A DNA stretch of 64,000 nucleotides from Alysiella filiformis (GCF_014054525.1 NZ_CP059564.1:1498357-1562356); one strand, 5' to 3'. Shown: positions 17,840-28,547, counted from the first letter of the stretch. Notes: generated from the letters alone by a model not told the origin. A program made the numbers and translations.

Positions 17840-19492
17840 TCAGCAATCGTGTTTGCCGTAAGTTTCGCTGCGGAGCAAATCGCGTACGGCTTGTTCAAAT
17901 TGCTGCAAGGTGCTTTGTGCGTGTTGGGCGTTGTCGCCTTTCACGTCCAGATACAGCTTGATTTTCGGCTCGGTGCCAGATGGTCGGATAATCAGGCGGC
18001 TGCCGTTGTTCAAATGGTAAACCAAGATGTTGTTGGGTTCTGCGCCATTCATGTAATCTTTTGATTGGACAACCGCATTTTCGCCAATTTGGGCGGGTGG
18101 ATTTTGGCGGAATGCGTCTGTTAATTTGCCAATGTCTGCCAAATCATTGACGCGCAAGGAAATTTGGCTGCTGGCGTATGCGCCAAATTCTTGTGTAAAA
18201 TCATTCAGATAATCTTGAATGCTTTTGCCTTGTGCTTTCAGGCTGCGTACCAAATCCACAAAAACCACGGCGGCGGAAATGCCGTCTTTGTCGCCCACTT
18301 TTTGTGGGTCCACCAAATAGCCCAAGGCTTCTTCAAAGCCGAACACCAAATTGGGGACTTTGGCGATGTATTTGAAACCCGTCAGCGTTTCTTCGTTGGC
18401 GAAACCGCATTTTTGCGCGATGTTTGCCAAAGCAGGCGAGGATACCAGCGAACACGCCAAAGTGCCTGATTTTTCAGGGCGATTTTTGGCAATGTGCCAT
18501 GCCAGCATACAGCCCACCACGTTGCCATGCAGGGGTTTCCATTCGCCCTGTTCATTGGGAATGGCAACGGCTAAACGGTCGGCATCGGGGTCGTTGGCGA
18601 TGATGAATTCGGCATTTTTTTCTTTTGCCAATGCGATTGCCAAATCCAACGCGCCTTTTTCTTCGGGATTGGGAAAGGCAACGGTGCTGAATTTGGGGTC
18701 GGGTTCGGCTTGCGCGACCACAATGTGGGGCAGGGGCAAATTGGCTGCCTGAAAGGTTTTGAGCAAGGTTTCTTTGCCCACGCCGTGCATGGCGGTGTAC
18801 ACATAATTCAAATCGCAGGCTGGCTGAACGGCAAGTTGTGCGGTTTTTTCAATGTATTGATTGATGACTTCTTCACCCAAAATGTCAAAATTGGGGCTAC
18901 GCGCATAATCGTTGATGTTGATTTGTGCTGCCAAATCAATTTGTTGGGCGATTTGAATATCGGCTGGCGACACGATTTGTCCGCCACCATGTTGTTTGCC
19001 CAAATAAACTTTGTAGCCATTGTCATCGGGTGGATTGTGGCTGGCTGTAACCATCACGCCAGCCGTGGTGTTGAAATGGCGAATCGCATAAGCCAACACA
19101 GGCGTGGGCAACAAGCGTGGCAAAAGCAGCGTTTTGATGCCTGCACCTGCCATGATTTCAGCCGTGTCTTGTGCGAAGATTTGGGAATTTTTGCGCCCAT
19201 CGTAGCCAATCACGATGGAGGGTTCGCGGTCGTTTGCCAGCAAATAATTTGCCAAACCTTTGGCGGCTTGGGCAACCAAAACGCGGTTCATGCCCATGCT
19301 GCCTGCCTGCAAACGTCCGCGCAAGCCAGCCGTGCCAAATTGCAAGCGGTCGGCAAAACGCGCCGCCAATTCTTTTTCCGCAGCCGCATCGCCCGATTGG
19401 GCTTGATTGAGCAGATTTTGCAATTCGGTGCGCGTTTCGGTGTCGGGGTCTTGGGCGAGCCAGTTTTGGGCTTTTTCGTATAATGGGGTCAT
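17840..19492 (-). CDS. Phosphohexomutase (phosphoglucomutase/phosphomannomutase), large type
   Basis: 550 residues. The alpha-D-phosphohexomutase domains are clear: substrate entry FGTAGLRGRL, catalytic phosphoserine Ser151 in TASHNPPDDNGYKVY, metal loop NDPDADRLAV and the phosphate-binding RPSGTEPKIKLYLDV. It interconverts hexose 1- and 6-phosphates for glycogen, LPS or capsule precursors. The length and inserts (for example DPQKVGDKDGISAAVVF) match the PGM2/PgcA-like subgroup rather than the about 460-residue bifunctional enzyme known from Neisseria and Pseudomonas. Substrate preference cannot be told from the sequence. Confidence 0.93.
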   Translation of the reverse strand: MTPLYEKAQNWLAQDPDTETRTELQNLLNQAQSGDAAAEKELAARFADRLQFGTAGLRGRLQAGSMGMNRVLVAQAAKGLANYLLANDREPSIVIGYDGRKNSQIFAQDTAEIMAGAGIKTLLLPRLLPTPVLAYAIRHFNTTAGVMVTASHNPPDDNGYKVYLGKQHGGGQIVSPADIQIAQQIDLAAQININDYARSPNFDILGEEVINQYIEKTAQLAVQPACDLNYVYTAMHGVGKETLLKTFQAANLPLPHIVVAQAEPDPKFSTVAFPNPEEKGALDLAIALAKEKNAEFIIANDPDADRLAVAIPNEQGEWKPLHGNVVGCMLAWHIAKNRPEKSGTLACSLVSSPALANIAQKCGFANEETLTGFKYIAKVPNLVFGFEEALGYLVDPQKVGDKDGISAAVVFVDLVRSLKAQGKSIQDYLNDFTQEFGAYASSQISLRVNDLADIGKLTDAFRQNPPAQIGENAVVQSKDYMNGAEPNNILVYHLNNGSRLIIRPSGTEPKIKLYLDVKGDNAQHAQSTLQQFEQAVRDLLRSETYGKHDC

Positions 19493-19539
19493 GGTTTTTC
19501 CTTAATTTTGTGGGGAAAATGTTTTCAGGCTGCCTGAAA

Positions 19540-20406
19540 TCAGTTGCTCACACGTTCTTGGCGGCGCAACAGCGTGATTAAATCGCTCAAACGCTGTTTC
19601 ATTTCGCGGCGGTCTATGATTTGGTCAATCGCGCCTTTTTCCAGCAAAAATTCAGCGCGTTGGAAACCTTCGGGCAATTTTTCGCGTACGGTTTGTTCAA
19701 TCACGCGCGGGCCCGCAAAGCCAATCAGCGCATTGGGTTCAGCCACCACCACATCGCCCAAAAACGCAAAGCTGGCTGAAACGCCACCCATGGTGGGGTC
19801 GGTTAAAACCGAAATAAATGGCAAGCCTTTTTCATTGAGCAAATGCAAAGCCGCGCTGGTTTTGGTCATTTGCATGAGCGAACTCAAACCTTCCTGCATG
19901 CGCGCCCCGCCCGAAGCGGCAACGCAAATGAAACTGCAATGGTCGGCAACCGCACGGCGCACGCCTTGCACAAAACGTTCGCCCACCACCGAACCCATTG
20001 AACCGCCAATAAATTTGAACTCAAACGCGGCAATGACCACAGGCAAACCGTTCATTTCGCCTTTCATGACCACAATGGCATCGTCTTCGCCTGTGGCTTT
20101 TTTGGCGGCGGAAAGGCGGTCGGGGTATTTTTTGCTGTCTTTGAATTTGAGTATGTCGGTGGGTTTGACGTTTGCGCCGATTTCTTCGCGGTTGTTTTCA
20201 TCAAGCAGCAAATCCAAACGCTGACGTGCGCTCAAAGCCGTGTGGTGATTGCATTTGGGGCAAACATGGGCATTTTGCACCAAATCGGTTACATACAAAG
20301 TGGCGGAACACGCATCGCATTTGTGCCACAAGCCTTCGGGTACGGCAGATTGGGCGTTTGTTTCGCGTTTGATTTTTGGGGGGAGGATTTTGTCTAACCA
20401 ACTCAT
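19540..20406 (-). CDS. accD: Acetyl-CoA carboxylase carboxyltransferase subunit beta
   Basis: 288 residues. The N-terminal zinc ribbon has Cys30, Cys33, Cys49 and Cys52; the crotonase-like carboxyltransferase domain follows with [23 protein letters not shown] and [17 protein letters not shown]. With AccA it transfers the carboxyl group from biotin to acetyl-CoA, the first step of fatty acid synthesis. The genes on either side are unrelated. Confidence 0.97.
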   Translation of the reverse strand: MSWLDKILPPKIKRETNAQSAVPEGLWHKCDACSATLYVTDLVQNAHVCPKCNHHTALSARQRLDLLLDENNREEIGANVKPTDILKFKDSKKYPDRLSAAKKATGEDDAIVVMKGEMNGLPVVIAAFEFKFIGGSMGSVVGERFVQGVRRAVADHCSFICVAASGGARMQEGLSSLMQMTKTSAALHLLNEKGLPFISVLTDPTMGGVSASFAFLGDVVVAEPNALIGFAGPRVIEQTVREKLPEGFQRAEFLLEKGAIDQIIDRREMKQRLSDLITLLRRQERVSN

Positions 20407-20479
20407 TTTGGGGAAACTCCAAATAATTCAATTTTTAAATGATTTTTGGGGGAAGAGGGTTTCAGGCAGCCTGAAAAGT

Positions 20480-20926
20480 TCATTCTTCGCCATAAAAACG
20501 GTTCATGGGGGTAGGGGGTCTGCCCTCCCAACTGCGGGTGGAAATGCCCTCGGGTTCATCTTTAACCAAAACCGCCGTTAATTGGCGGTGGGTGGAAAAC
20601 GACAAATAATAAAATGCCGCCATATTCACTTTATGAATGGTGTGCGAAAAATGCCCAGCCGCCAGTTGCAATTCCTGAATCAAGACATCTTGTAATTGCT
20701 CATAGCGCAAGCCATAAACGTGAAAATCGTTGCGGCTTAATTGGCTGGCTTGCATGTCTTGTTTTGCGCTCAAATGCAGCATTTGGGTAATCACGCGGCG
20801 GTTGGTGCCAGAAATCAGCAAATGATTGTTCAGTTTCAAGCGGCGTTTGTCGGCACTCAAATTGGGGTGCGTGGCAATCATTTCATAATCTTCTAACGAT
20901 AAAGTGTACAAATAAAAAGTATTCAT
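20480..20926 (-). CDS. Hypothetical protein
   Basis: 148 residues from MNTFYLYTLSLEDYEM, the first ATG with upstream AGGAATG. No signal peptide, no membrane segment, no recognised domain. The composition and codon use look like its neighbours. The middle is helical in appearance and the C-terminus carries LVKDEPEGISTRSWEGRPPTP. It lies between accD and the divergent eno. A housekeeping-like conserved protein of this family is plausible, but I cannot name it. Confidence 0.6.
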   Translation of the reverse strand: MNTFYLYTLSLEDYEMIATHPNLSADKRRLKLNNHLLISGTNRRVITQMLHLSAKQDMQASQLSRNDFHVYGLRYEQLQDVLIQELQLAAGHFSHTIHKVNMAAFYYLSFSTHRQLTAVLVKDEPEGISTRSWEGRPPTPMNRFYGEE

Positions 20927-21107
20927 CGGGCATTCCTGTGTGCTTGCAAACCCCGTTGAGGGCAAGGGTCGCATTTAAATGATTACTCTATTGAGTGGGC
21001 AGAATTATAACGTATCTTATGTAAAAAACGCCAAAATAGCCAGTTAATTCTTTGCAGGCAGCCTGAAAAATCCCCACACCACATCACACAATGGCGTGTG
21101 AAACAGG

Positions 21108-21113
21108 TATAAT
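21108..21113 (+). promoter_or_regulatory. Possible -10 element upstream of eno
   Basis: TATAAT, a perfect -10 hexamer, 58 bp before the eno start. No good -35 hexamer is seen at 16-18 bp spacing. The eno ribosome site AGGAG is at good spacing before its ATG. Confidence 0.4.
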
Positions 21114-21162
21114 TGGCGCGATTTTTGTAGGGGCATAGTCCCATTTTATCTTGTTAAATTAG

Positions 21163-22458
<1,296 letters not shown>

Positions 22459-22502
22459 GGTCAATTTAATATCAGAATCTGCGTTTGCACACAGGTTCTC
22501 AA

Positions 22503-22538
22503 AAAAGCTGCCTGAAAGTGGGTTTTCAGGCAGCTTTT
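22503..22538 (+). terminator. Hairpin between eno and ftsB
   Basis: Perfect arms AAAAGCTGCCTGAAA and TTTCAGGCAGCTTTT, made of two facing uptake sequences, with a 6-base loop and a short T-run. It could attenuate read-through from eno into ftsB. Confidence 0.65.
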
Positions 22539-22567
22539 CGGGCAATTTGCACAAAAAAGGAAAGAAA

Positions 22568-22837
22568 GTGAAATTCATCTCATTGGCACTGGCGTTGGTG
22601 CTGATTGCTTTGCAGTATCAAATTTGGTTGGGCAATGGCGGCTTGAAATTCCAACACGAAGCCATGAAACAAAAAGCGCGGCACATGCAACAACACAACA
22701 AACAATTAAGTGCGCGTAATCAAGAATTAAAAGCAGAAGTTGATGATTTAAAAAATGGTTATGAAGCCATTTCCGAAATCGCACGCAGCCAATACAAATT
22801 CATTCAGGCTGGCGAAACGTATTACAAAATTCAATAA
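22568..22837 (+). CDS. ftsB: Cell division protein FtsB
   Basis: 89 residues if the GTG at 22568 is used; it follows AAAAAAGGAAAG at good spacing, whereas the ATG seven codons upstream lies before that site. One N-terminal membrane helix (residues 2-19), then a coiled coil (about 35-65, QQHNKQLSARNQELKAEVDDLK) and a short periplasmic tail ending AGETYYKIQ. This matches FtsB, which joins FtsL and FtsQ at the septum and helps activate septal wall synthesis. The position after eno supports the call. Confidence 0.9.
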   Translation: MKFISLALALVLIALQYQIWLGNGGLKFQHEAMKQKARHMQQHNKQLSARNQELKAEVDDLKNGYEAISEIARSQYKFIQAGETYYKIQ

Positions 22838-22885
22838 AATGGCTTTTCAGGCAGCCTGAAATGCTTTATCGTAAGGAATTTTCTT

Positions 22886-24013
22886 ATGAAAATCAGTACC
22901 CAATTTGACGCAGGCTCAATCATCGTCAAAGATTTGAGCAACCCCAGCAACATTCGTTTGGCAATTCGCCCCGACAATGCCTCTGAATTTGCCCAATGGT
23001 TTTATTTTCGTTTGCAGGGCGCGGCATACACGCCTTGCATCATGCACTTCGAAAACGCGGCACAATCTGCCTATCCCGCAGGCTGGGAAGATTATCAAGC
23101 GGTGGCATCTTACGACCGCCAAAACTGGTTTCGTGTGCCATCTCGTTATGAAAATGGTGTGTTTACCATTGAGCATACGCCCTTGTCCAACAGCATTTAT
23201 TATGCGTATTTTGAGCCTTATTCCGAAGAGCAGCATTTGAATTTGCTGGGCGAAGCGCAGGGCAGTGGCTTGTGTCAAATTGACGATTTGGGCAGCACCA
23301 TTCAGGGGCGCGACATCAATTTATTGACCATTGGCAATCAAGCGCAAAGCGATTTGAAAATTTGGGTTATCGCTCGCCAACACCCAGGTGAAACCATGAC
23401 CGAATGGTTTATGGAAGGCTTTTTATCGCGCCTGCTTGACCATCAAGACCCAACCGCACGGGCTTTGCTCAATCAAGCCACTTTTTATGTGGTGCCGAAT
23501 ATGAATCCCGATGGCGCGTTTTTGGGCAATTTGCGAACCAATGCGGCTGGCGCAAATTTGAACCGCGAATGGCAAAATCCCAGCTTGGAACGCAGCCCCG
23601 AAGTGCATTATGTGCGCGAAAAAATGCACGAAATTGGCGTGGACATGTTTTTGGATATTCATGGCGATGAGATTATTCCCTATGTGTTTGTGGCTGGCAC
23701 GGAGGGTGTGCCGTCTTACAATCAACGCATTGCCGATTTGGAAACGCAATTTAAGACTGCTTTTCAACAGGCATCGCCCGATTTTCAAGATGAATTTGGT
23801 TATGAAAAAGACGCGCCCAATCAAGCCAATATGACCATGGCAACCGCCTATGTGGGTCATACATTCCAATGTTTGGCATACACTTTGGAAATGCCGTTTA
23901 AAGACAATGCGAATTTGCCCGATGATGATTTTGGTTGGAACGGTCAGCGTTCTTTGCGTTTGGGCGAGAGCATTTTGAGCGCGATTTTGGCGGTTTGCCC
24001 CAATTTGCGTTGA
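22886..24013 (+). CDS. M14-family zinc carboxypeptidase, cytosolic carboxypeptidase-like
   Basis: 375 residues, no signal peptide. An N-terminal beta domain (about 1-120, WFYFRLQGA is typical of the M14 N-terminal domain) precedes the peptidase domain. Zinc ligands: His and Glu in ARQHPGETMTEW and His in FLDIHGDE; substrate-binding Asn-Arg in NLNREWQNP; general base Glu in YTLEMPFK. The subgroup resembles cytosolic carboxypeptidases. The bacterial substrate is unknown; removal of C-terminal residues from a peptide or protein is likely. Confidence 0.9.
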   Translation: MKISTQFDAGSIIVKDLSNPSNIRLAIRPDNASEFAQWFYFRLQGAAYTPCIMHFENAAQSAYPAGWEDYQAVASYDRQNWFRVPSRYENGVFTIEHTPLSNSIYYAYFEPYSEEQHLNLLGEAQGSGLCQIDDLGSTIQGRDINLLTIGNQAQSDLKIWVIARQHPGETMTEWFMEGFLSRLLDHQDPTARALLNQATFYVVPNMNPDGAFLGNLRTNAAGANLNREWQNPSLERSPEVHYVREKMHEIGVDMFLDIHGDEIIPYVFVAGTEGVPSYNQRIADLETQFKTAFQQASPDFQDEFGYEKDAPNQANMTMATAYVGHTFQCLAYTLEMPFKDNANLPDDDFGWNGQRSLRLGESILSAILAVCPNLR

Positions 24014-24034
24014 GCGGAAAAAACATGACACAAG

Positions 24035-24220
24035 TTTTTTGCCTTCGGCGACTTACTTTTTAAAAAAGTAAGCCAAATAAATGAATGCCCAAAGATTTGT
24101 GCATAAACAATATTTTCAGGCAGCCTAAAAGTAGCAATGCACTGTTTTTAAAAAATAAAAGAGATGTTTTGTGAGGTGTTTGGCTTACTTTTTCAAAAAG
24201 TAAGTCGCCTGCGCGGCGAT
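24035..24220 (+). repeat. Hairpin-ended intergenic repeat, copy B
   Basis: About 186 bp. The left end GGCGACTTACTTTTT then AAAAAAGTAAGCCAAAT (24048-24077) and the right end TTTGGCTTACTTTTT then AAAAAGTAAGTCGCC (24179-24209) are inverted copies of each other, and each is itself a palindrome. Flanks are GCCTTCGG on the left and GCGCGGCGA on the right. Between them: ATGAATGCCCAAAG, an uptake-like sequence and an A/T-rich motif. There is no gene; the element fills most of the 308-bp gap between the carboxypeptidase and ridA. Confidence 0.8.
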
Positions 24221-24263
24221 AGAGCACATCACTTTTTCAAATGCCTAAAATTTTTGTAGGGGA

Positions 24264-24300
24264 ATAAAAAGGCAGCCTGAAACCAAAATTCAGGCTGCCT
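24264..24300 (-). terminator. Terminator of lgt-ridA
   Basis: Arms AGGCAGCCTGAA (24270-24281) and TTCAGGCTGCCT (24289-24300). On the minus strand the hairpin is followed by TTTTTATT, a good U-run, 21 bp after the ridA stop. Confidence 0.8.
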
Positions 24301-24321
24301 GAAATGTTTTTATTTGAAAAA

Positions 24322-24711
24322 TCAATCGTTTAAAATCAACACGCCTTCGGCTTCAACCAACGCACCGCGTGGCAAACTGGCTACGCCCACCGCAGCACGT
24401 GCTGGGAAAGGCTGGCTGAAATATTGCTCCATCACTTTGTTGAAAGTGGCGAAATTGCCCAAATCGGTCAAATACGCATTGATTTTCACGATGTCGTTCA
24501 GGCTGCCACCTGCCGCTTCGCACACCGCTTGCAAGTTTTTGAAAACTTGGTGGGTTTGTGCTTCAAAGTCGGTGTCGGAAACCAACTGCATGGTGGTGGG
24601 GTCAAGCGGAATTTGTCCGCTCAAATAAACCGTGTTGCCTGCGCGAACCGCTTGGCTGTATGCGCCAATGGCGGCAGGGGCTTTGTCGGTGTGAATGATG
24701 TTTTTTGCCAT
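24322..24711 (-). CDS. ridA: RidA family 2-iminobutanoate/2-iminopropanoate deaminase
   Basis: 129 residues. [21 protein letters not shown] and the C-terminal [22 protein letters not shown] (with the catalytic Arg) are the RidA signature. The enzyme hydrolyses reactive enamine/imine intermediates made by PLP enzymes such as threonine dehydratase and protects IlvE and others. The gene starts 12 bp after the lgt stop, so the two are cotranscribed. The lgt-ridA pair is bracketed by inverted copies of the hairpin-ended repeat. Confidence 0.95.
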   Translation of the reverse strand: MAKNIIHTDKAPAAIGAYSQAVRAGNTVYLSGQIPLDPTTMQLVSDTDFEAQTHQVFKNLQAVCEAAGGSLNDIVKINAYLTDLGNFATFNKVMEQYFSQPFPARAAVGVASLPRGALVEAEGVLILND

Positions 24712-24723
24712 GGTTTCAAATCC

Positions 24724-25572
24724 TTATGTTGATTTGCGTTGAAAATACAAAAAGCCAATCGCGCCCAAAACAATCATGGGTGCGCTCAACCATTGTCCCA
24801 TTGATAAGCCCAAGTTCAATAAACCCAACTGCTCATCGGGCTGGCGGGCAAATTCTGCCACAAAGCGGAATATGCCATAACCTGCTAAAAATACAGATGA
24901 AATTTGACCGATTGGACGCGGTTTGCGCGAAAACAACCACACAATCACAAACAAACACACGCCTTCTAATGCAAATTGATACAACTGCGATGGGTGGCGC
25001 GGCAACACGCCATATTGTGTAAGCCATTGTGCGTATTGGGCGTTGGCTTGTGCCAAAAGCATATCGGCATGAGCGGCTTGCGGAAAACCCATTGCCCAAA
25101 AGTTTTCAGGCTGGGTAATGCGTCCCCACAGTTCGCCATTGATGAAATTGCCAATGCGCCCCGATGCCAAACCCAAAGGCACAAGCGGTGCAACAAAATC
25201 CAAAACTTGCAAAAATTTCATATTGTGGCGTTTGGCATAGAGCCAAATGGCGAACACCACGCCCAAAAATCCACCGTGAAACGACATACCGCCTTCCCAC
25301 ACTTTCAAAATGGCAAGCGGATTGGCAAAATAGCTCGCGCTGTTGTAAAACAAAACATAGCCCAAGCGTCCGCCCAAAATCACGCCCAACACGCCATAGG
25401 TTAGCAGGTTGTCCAAACTTTCGTTGGTAAACAAGGTGTTGCCTGCCTTAATGCGTTTGCGCCCCAGCCACACAAACAGCACAAAGGCAACAATGTAGCT
25501 CAAAGCATACCAACGTATCGCCACAAAGCCGATTTGCAGCGCGACTGGGTCAAATTGTGGGTGAATAATCAT
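24724..25572 (-). CDS. lgt: Prolipoprotein diacylglyceryl transferase
   Basis: 282 residues with about seven membrane helices. The Lgt signature [14 protein letters not shown] and the segment [13 protein letters not shown] are present. It attaches diacylglycerol from phosphatidylglycerol to the lipobox Cys of prolipoproteins at the inner membrane, so it serves lipoproteins such as the binding proteins in this window. First gene of the lgt-ridA pair. Confidence 0.97.
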   Translation of the reverse strand: MIIHPQFDPVALQIGFVAIRWYALSYIVAFVLFVWLGRKRIKAGNTLFTNESLDNLLTYGVLGVILGGRLGYVLFYNSASYFANPLAILKVWEGGMSFHGGFLGVVFAIWLYAKRHNMKFLQVLDFVAPLVPLGLASGRIGNFINGELWGRITQPENFWAMGFPQAAHADMLLAQANAQYAQWLTQYGVLPRHPSQLYQFALEGVCLFVIVWLFSRKPRPIGQISSVFLAGYGIFRFVAEFARQPDEQLGLLNLGLSMGQWLSAPMIVLGAIGFLYFQRKST

Positions 25573-25660
25573 GTGTAAACCGTATTTTATTGTGGGAAAG
25601 GGTTTTCAGGCTGCCTGAAAATACGCGACAAAAACAAAATAGGGGCATTTGAGTTCTGTT

Positions 25661-25858
25661 GCCGCGCGGGCGACTTACTTTTTGGAAGAGTAAGCCAAAC
25701 ACCTTACAATGTATCTATTTTATTTTTTTAAAACAGTATCTTGCTGCTTTTTGACTGCCTGAAAATGTTGTTGATGCACAAACCTTTGGGCATTCATTTA
25801 TTTGGCTTACTTTTTTAAAAAGTAAGTCGCCGAAGGCAAAATTCGTTTTTTGTCGGGT
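25661..25858 (-). repeat. Hairpin-ended intergenic repeat, copy C (inverted relative to copy B)
   Basis: About 198 bp. Read on the minus strand it matches copy B along its length: GCCTTCGGCGACTTAC, the first hairpin, ATGAATGCCCAAAGG, an uptake-like stretch, ATACTGTTTTAAAAA, the second hairpin and GCGCGGC. The end at 25667-25699 has a few substitutions in the loop (GGAAGAG). It fills the suhB-lgt gap of about 309 bp, which contains no gene. Confidence 0.8.
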
Positions 25859-25881
25859 AGTGCAGGCTGCCTGAAAGCTGC

Positions 25882-26676
25882 TTAAACGTATTGTTTGATG
25901 GTTTTCAGCATTTGCACCAAAATTTTGGGATTGGCAGCAACGATATTGCCTGTGTCCAACCAAGTTTGTTCGCCTTGCATATCGGTAACAATACCGCCTG
26001 CTTCTTGTACAATCAATGCGCCTGCGGCAATGTCCCAAGGTTTGAGATTAAACTCAAAAAAGCCGTCAAAGCGTCCTGCTGCCAAAGCGCACAAATCCAA
26101 AGAGGCTGCACCTTCTCGTCTTGCACCTGCGGTTTTGCTTAAAAAGTCTTTTAAAATGGCAAGATAAGTGTCCATCATCGTTTGGTTTACCACTGGAAAA
26201 CCTGTGCCGATTAAGCATTGGTTCAATTCAATGCGATTGGAAACGCGAATGCGGCGGTCGTTGAGCAATGCGCCTTGACCGCGTGATGCGGTGTACAAAT
26301 CGTTGCGTTCGGGAGCATAAACAAGGGCTTCTTTTAAAACGCCTTTTTCCATTAAGGCAATGCTGATGGCGTATTGGGGGTGTCCGTGCAGATAATTGCT
26401 GGTGCCGTCTAGTGGGTCAATAATCCATGTGAAATCGGCATTTTTTTTGCCAATTTGCCCTGTTTCTTCGGTCAAAATGGCGTGGTGTGGGTAGGCTTCT
26501 TGCAAAATGTCCACGATAATGGCTTCGGCTTGTCTGTCCACATCGGATACGAAATCGTTAAAGGCTTTGCTGTCCACCTTGATGGCGGGCAAATTTTGGG
26601 CGGCGCGCATCATCATGTCGCCAGCGCGGCGAGCGGCTTTGAATGCGGTGTTCAGCGCGGGATTGAGTGTACTCAT
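25882..26676 (-). CDS. suhB: Inositol-1-monophosphatase family protein SuhB
   Basis: 264 residues from MSTLNPALNTAF (Escherichia SuhB is 267); the upstream in-frame start adds 17 residues not expected. Metal-binding motifs: EETG (loop 1), WIIDPLDGTSNYLHGHP and WDIAAGALIVQEAGG. In enterobacteria SuhB also joins rRNA antitermination complexes, which may hold here. No operon partner is evident. Confidence 0.94.
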   Translation of the reverse strand: MSTLNPALNTAFKAARRAGDMMMRAAQNLPAIKVDSKAFNDFVSDVDRQAEAIIVDILQEAYPHHAILTEETGQIGKKNADFTWIIDPLDGTSNYLHGHPQYAISIALMEKGVLKEALVYAPERNDLYTASRGQGALLNDRRIRVSNRIELNQCLIGTGFPVVNQTMMDTYLAILKDFLSKTAGARREGAASLDLCALAAGRFDGFFEFNLKPWDIAAGALIVQEAGGIVTDMQGEQTWLDTGNIVAANPKILVQMLKTIKQYV

Positions 26677-26847
26677 GGCAAAACTTTCATCATATTGAAA
26701 ATCAAAATGGCGGTTTTTAAAGAACAAAATGCGTTTCAGGCAGCCTGAAAAGCGAAATTCAAAAAAACGAATTATACCGATTTTCCAGCTTTACGGCTAT
26801 GCGGCTTTGGGTTTAGCATTCGCCTTTTTACACGAGAATTGCCCAAT

Positions 26848-27741
26848 ATGCACACCGAAACATCACAAAATGGTTGGAAATATGCCGTGGCTTGTTATGT
26901 CATGTGGGGTTTGTTTCCGATTTATTGGTATCCTTTGAATCATTCCGCCATGCCCGCCGAGCAAATTTTGGCGCACCGCATTGTGTGGTCGGCGGTGTTT
27001 GCCTTGATTTTGCTGTGGGTTTTTCGTCAAACCCAGCCTGTGCTTGCCGCGTTCAGGCAGCCTAAATTGTTGGGTGCGTTCGCGCTGTCGGCTTTTTTAA
27101 TTGGCTTGAATTGGCTGGTGTATTTGTGGGCAATCATCAATCATCGCGTGTTGGACGCGAGTTTGGGTTATTTCATCAACCCATTGGTTAATGTGTTTTT
27201 GGGCAGATTGGTGTTTAAAGAAAAACTCAATATCGCGCAAATGCTGGCGTTGTTGTTGGCTTTGGGCGGCATTTTGTGGCTGGCGATTCCCGTGGGGCAG
27301 ATTCCATGGGTGGCATTGTTGCTGGCGAGCAGTTTTGCCGCTTATGGTTTGATACGCAAACTCATGCCCATGGACGCATTGGCAGGTTTGACTTTGGAAA
27401 CATTATTGCTGTTGCCTTTTGCTTTGGCGTATTTGGCGTGGTGTGCATGGCAAGACACTTTGATTTTCAGCCAGCTTACCACCCTACAAACCAGCGTATT
27501 GCTGGGTGCAGGCGTGGCAACCACCTTGCCCCTATTGTGTTTTGCCGCCAGCGCAAAACGGATTTCCATGTCGCTTTTGGGCATGTTGCAATACATTTCG
27601 CCCACTTTACAATTTACTTGCGGTTTATTGTTGTTCAACGAATTGTTTGATGTACAAAGATTGGTTGGATTCGGTTTGGTGTGGGCTGGCGTGTTGTTGT
27701 TTTTATCGGGCATGTTTTGGCATAAAAATCAGGCAGCCTGA
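26848..27741 (+). CDS. rarD: EamA/RarD family transporter
   Basis: 297 residues from the ATG at 26848; a TTG three codons upstream is less likely. About ten membrane helices. The opening GWKYAVACYVMWGLFPIYW and LAHRIVWSAVFALILL are typical of RarD, a drug/metabolite superfamily member linked in Escherichia to chloramphenicol sensitivity. The substrate is unknown. Facing copies of part of the uptake sequence (27729-27768) lie at its 3' end and may form a weak terminator. Confidence 0.88.
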   Translation: MHTETSQNGWKYAVACYVMWGLFPIYWYPLNHSAMPAEQILAHRIVWSAVFALILLWVFRQTQPVLAAFRQPKLLGAFALSAFLIGLNWLVYLWAIINHRVLDASLGYFINPLVNVFLGRLVFKEKLNIAQMLALLLALGGILWLAIPVGQIPWVALLLASSFAAYGLIRKLMPMDALAGLTLETLLLLPFALAYLAWCAWQDTLIFSQLTTLQTSVLLGAGVATTLPLLCFAASAKRISMSLLGMLQYISPTLQFTCGLLLFNELFDVQRLVGFGLVWAGVLLFLSGMFWHKNQAA

Positions 27742-27817
27742 AAACATCACCAAAAAGCTGCCTGAAAAACTTGACCTTATCGCATAACAAGCGTATCATT
27801 GCGCCCTTTGCAACCTT

Positions 27818-27843
27818 GCTGCCTTTTTGCATGAAGGGGCGGC
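27818..27843 (+). promoter_or_regulatory. Possible structured leader of the rpsF operon
   Basis: GCTGCCTT (27818-27825) can pair with AAGG and GGCGGC (27834-27843), giving a bulged stem 27 bp before the rpsF ATG. Ribosomal protein S6-S18 is known to bind a bulged stem in rpsF leaders and repress its operon in several bacteria. That this is such a site is a guess based on position and shape. Confidence 0.3.
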
Positions 27844-27870
27844 TGATTTAAAACCATAAGGATAGATAAC

Positions 27871-28245
27871 ATGCGTCATTACGAAATCGTGTTTATCGTT
27901 CACCCAGACCAAAGCGAGCAAGTACCCGCTATGGTTGAACGCTACAAAACCATGATTACCGAAGCAAGCGGCAAAATTCACCGCTTGGAAGACTGGGGGC
28001 GCCGCCAACTGGCTTACCCCATCAATAAAATTCACAAAGCACACTATGTGTTGATGAACATTGAAGCCACGCCTGCTACTGTTGAAGAGTTGGAAACCGC
28101 ATTCCGTTTCAACGATGCCGTATTGCGTCATCTGACCATTCAAACCAAAGCTGCGATTACCGAAGCCTCTCCCATGATGCGCGAAGAAAAATCCAAAAGC
28201 CTGATTTCAGGCGAAGCAGCAAGCGAAGAAACTGCCGAAGCATAA
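27871..28245 (+). CDS. rpsF: 30S ribosomal protein S6
   Basis: 124 residues. [25 protein letters not shown] and [17 protein letters not shown] are classic S6. It binds S18 and 16S rRNA in the platform. The C-terminus is an acidic Ser/Glu/Ala tail, as in other proteobacteria. First gene of rpsF-priB-rpsR-rplI, the conserved order. Confidence 0.98.
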   Translation: MRHYEIVFIVHPDQSEQVPAMVERYKTMITEASGKIHRLEDWGRRQLAYPINKIHKAHYVLMNIEATPATVEELETAFRFNDAVLRHLTIQTKAAITEASPMMREEKSKSLISGEAASEETAEA

Positions 28246-28542
28246 TTGGAAAACCAATTTACCTTGACCGCCACCTTACACAAAGTGGACGTGTTGCGCC
28301 ACACCCCATCAGGCATACCCGTATTGGAAGTCGTGCTGCAACACAACAGTTGGCAAGAAGAGAACGGCATACCCTGCCAAATCAAATTTGAATTGCCAGC
28401 CAAAATCATCGGTCAAAATGCCCAAGCATGGCAACACAAGCAAGGCGAAATCGTTACCGTAAGCGGTTTTTTGGCACAACGCAGCCAACGCATTTTTCGC
28501 CCCGTGTTGCGGATTCAACACATTACAGAATATAAAGGTTAA
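28246..28542 (+). CDS. priB: Primosomal replication protein N
   Basis: 98 residues; the start is a TTG that directly follows the rpsF stop, with no ATG at a better place, so translation is probably coupled to rpsF. Single OB-fold protein with [26 protein letters not shown] and a C-terminal VSGFLAQRS stretch, as in PriB/SSB relatives. PriB helps PriA restart replication forks. Its place between rpsF and rpsR is conserved in beta- and gammaproteobacteria. Confidence 0.93.
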   Translation: MENQFTLTATLHKVDVLRHTPSGIPVLEVVLQHNSWQEENGIPCQIKFELPAKIIGQNAQAWQHKQGEIVTVSGFLAQRSQRIFRPVLRIQHITEYKG

Positions 28543-28547
28543 ACGAC

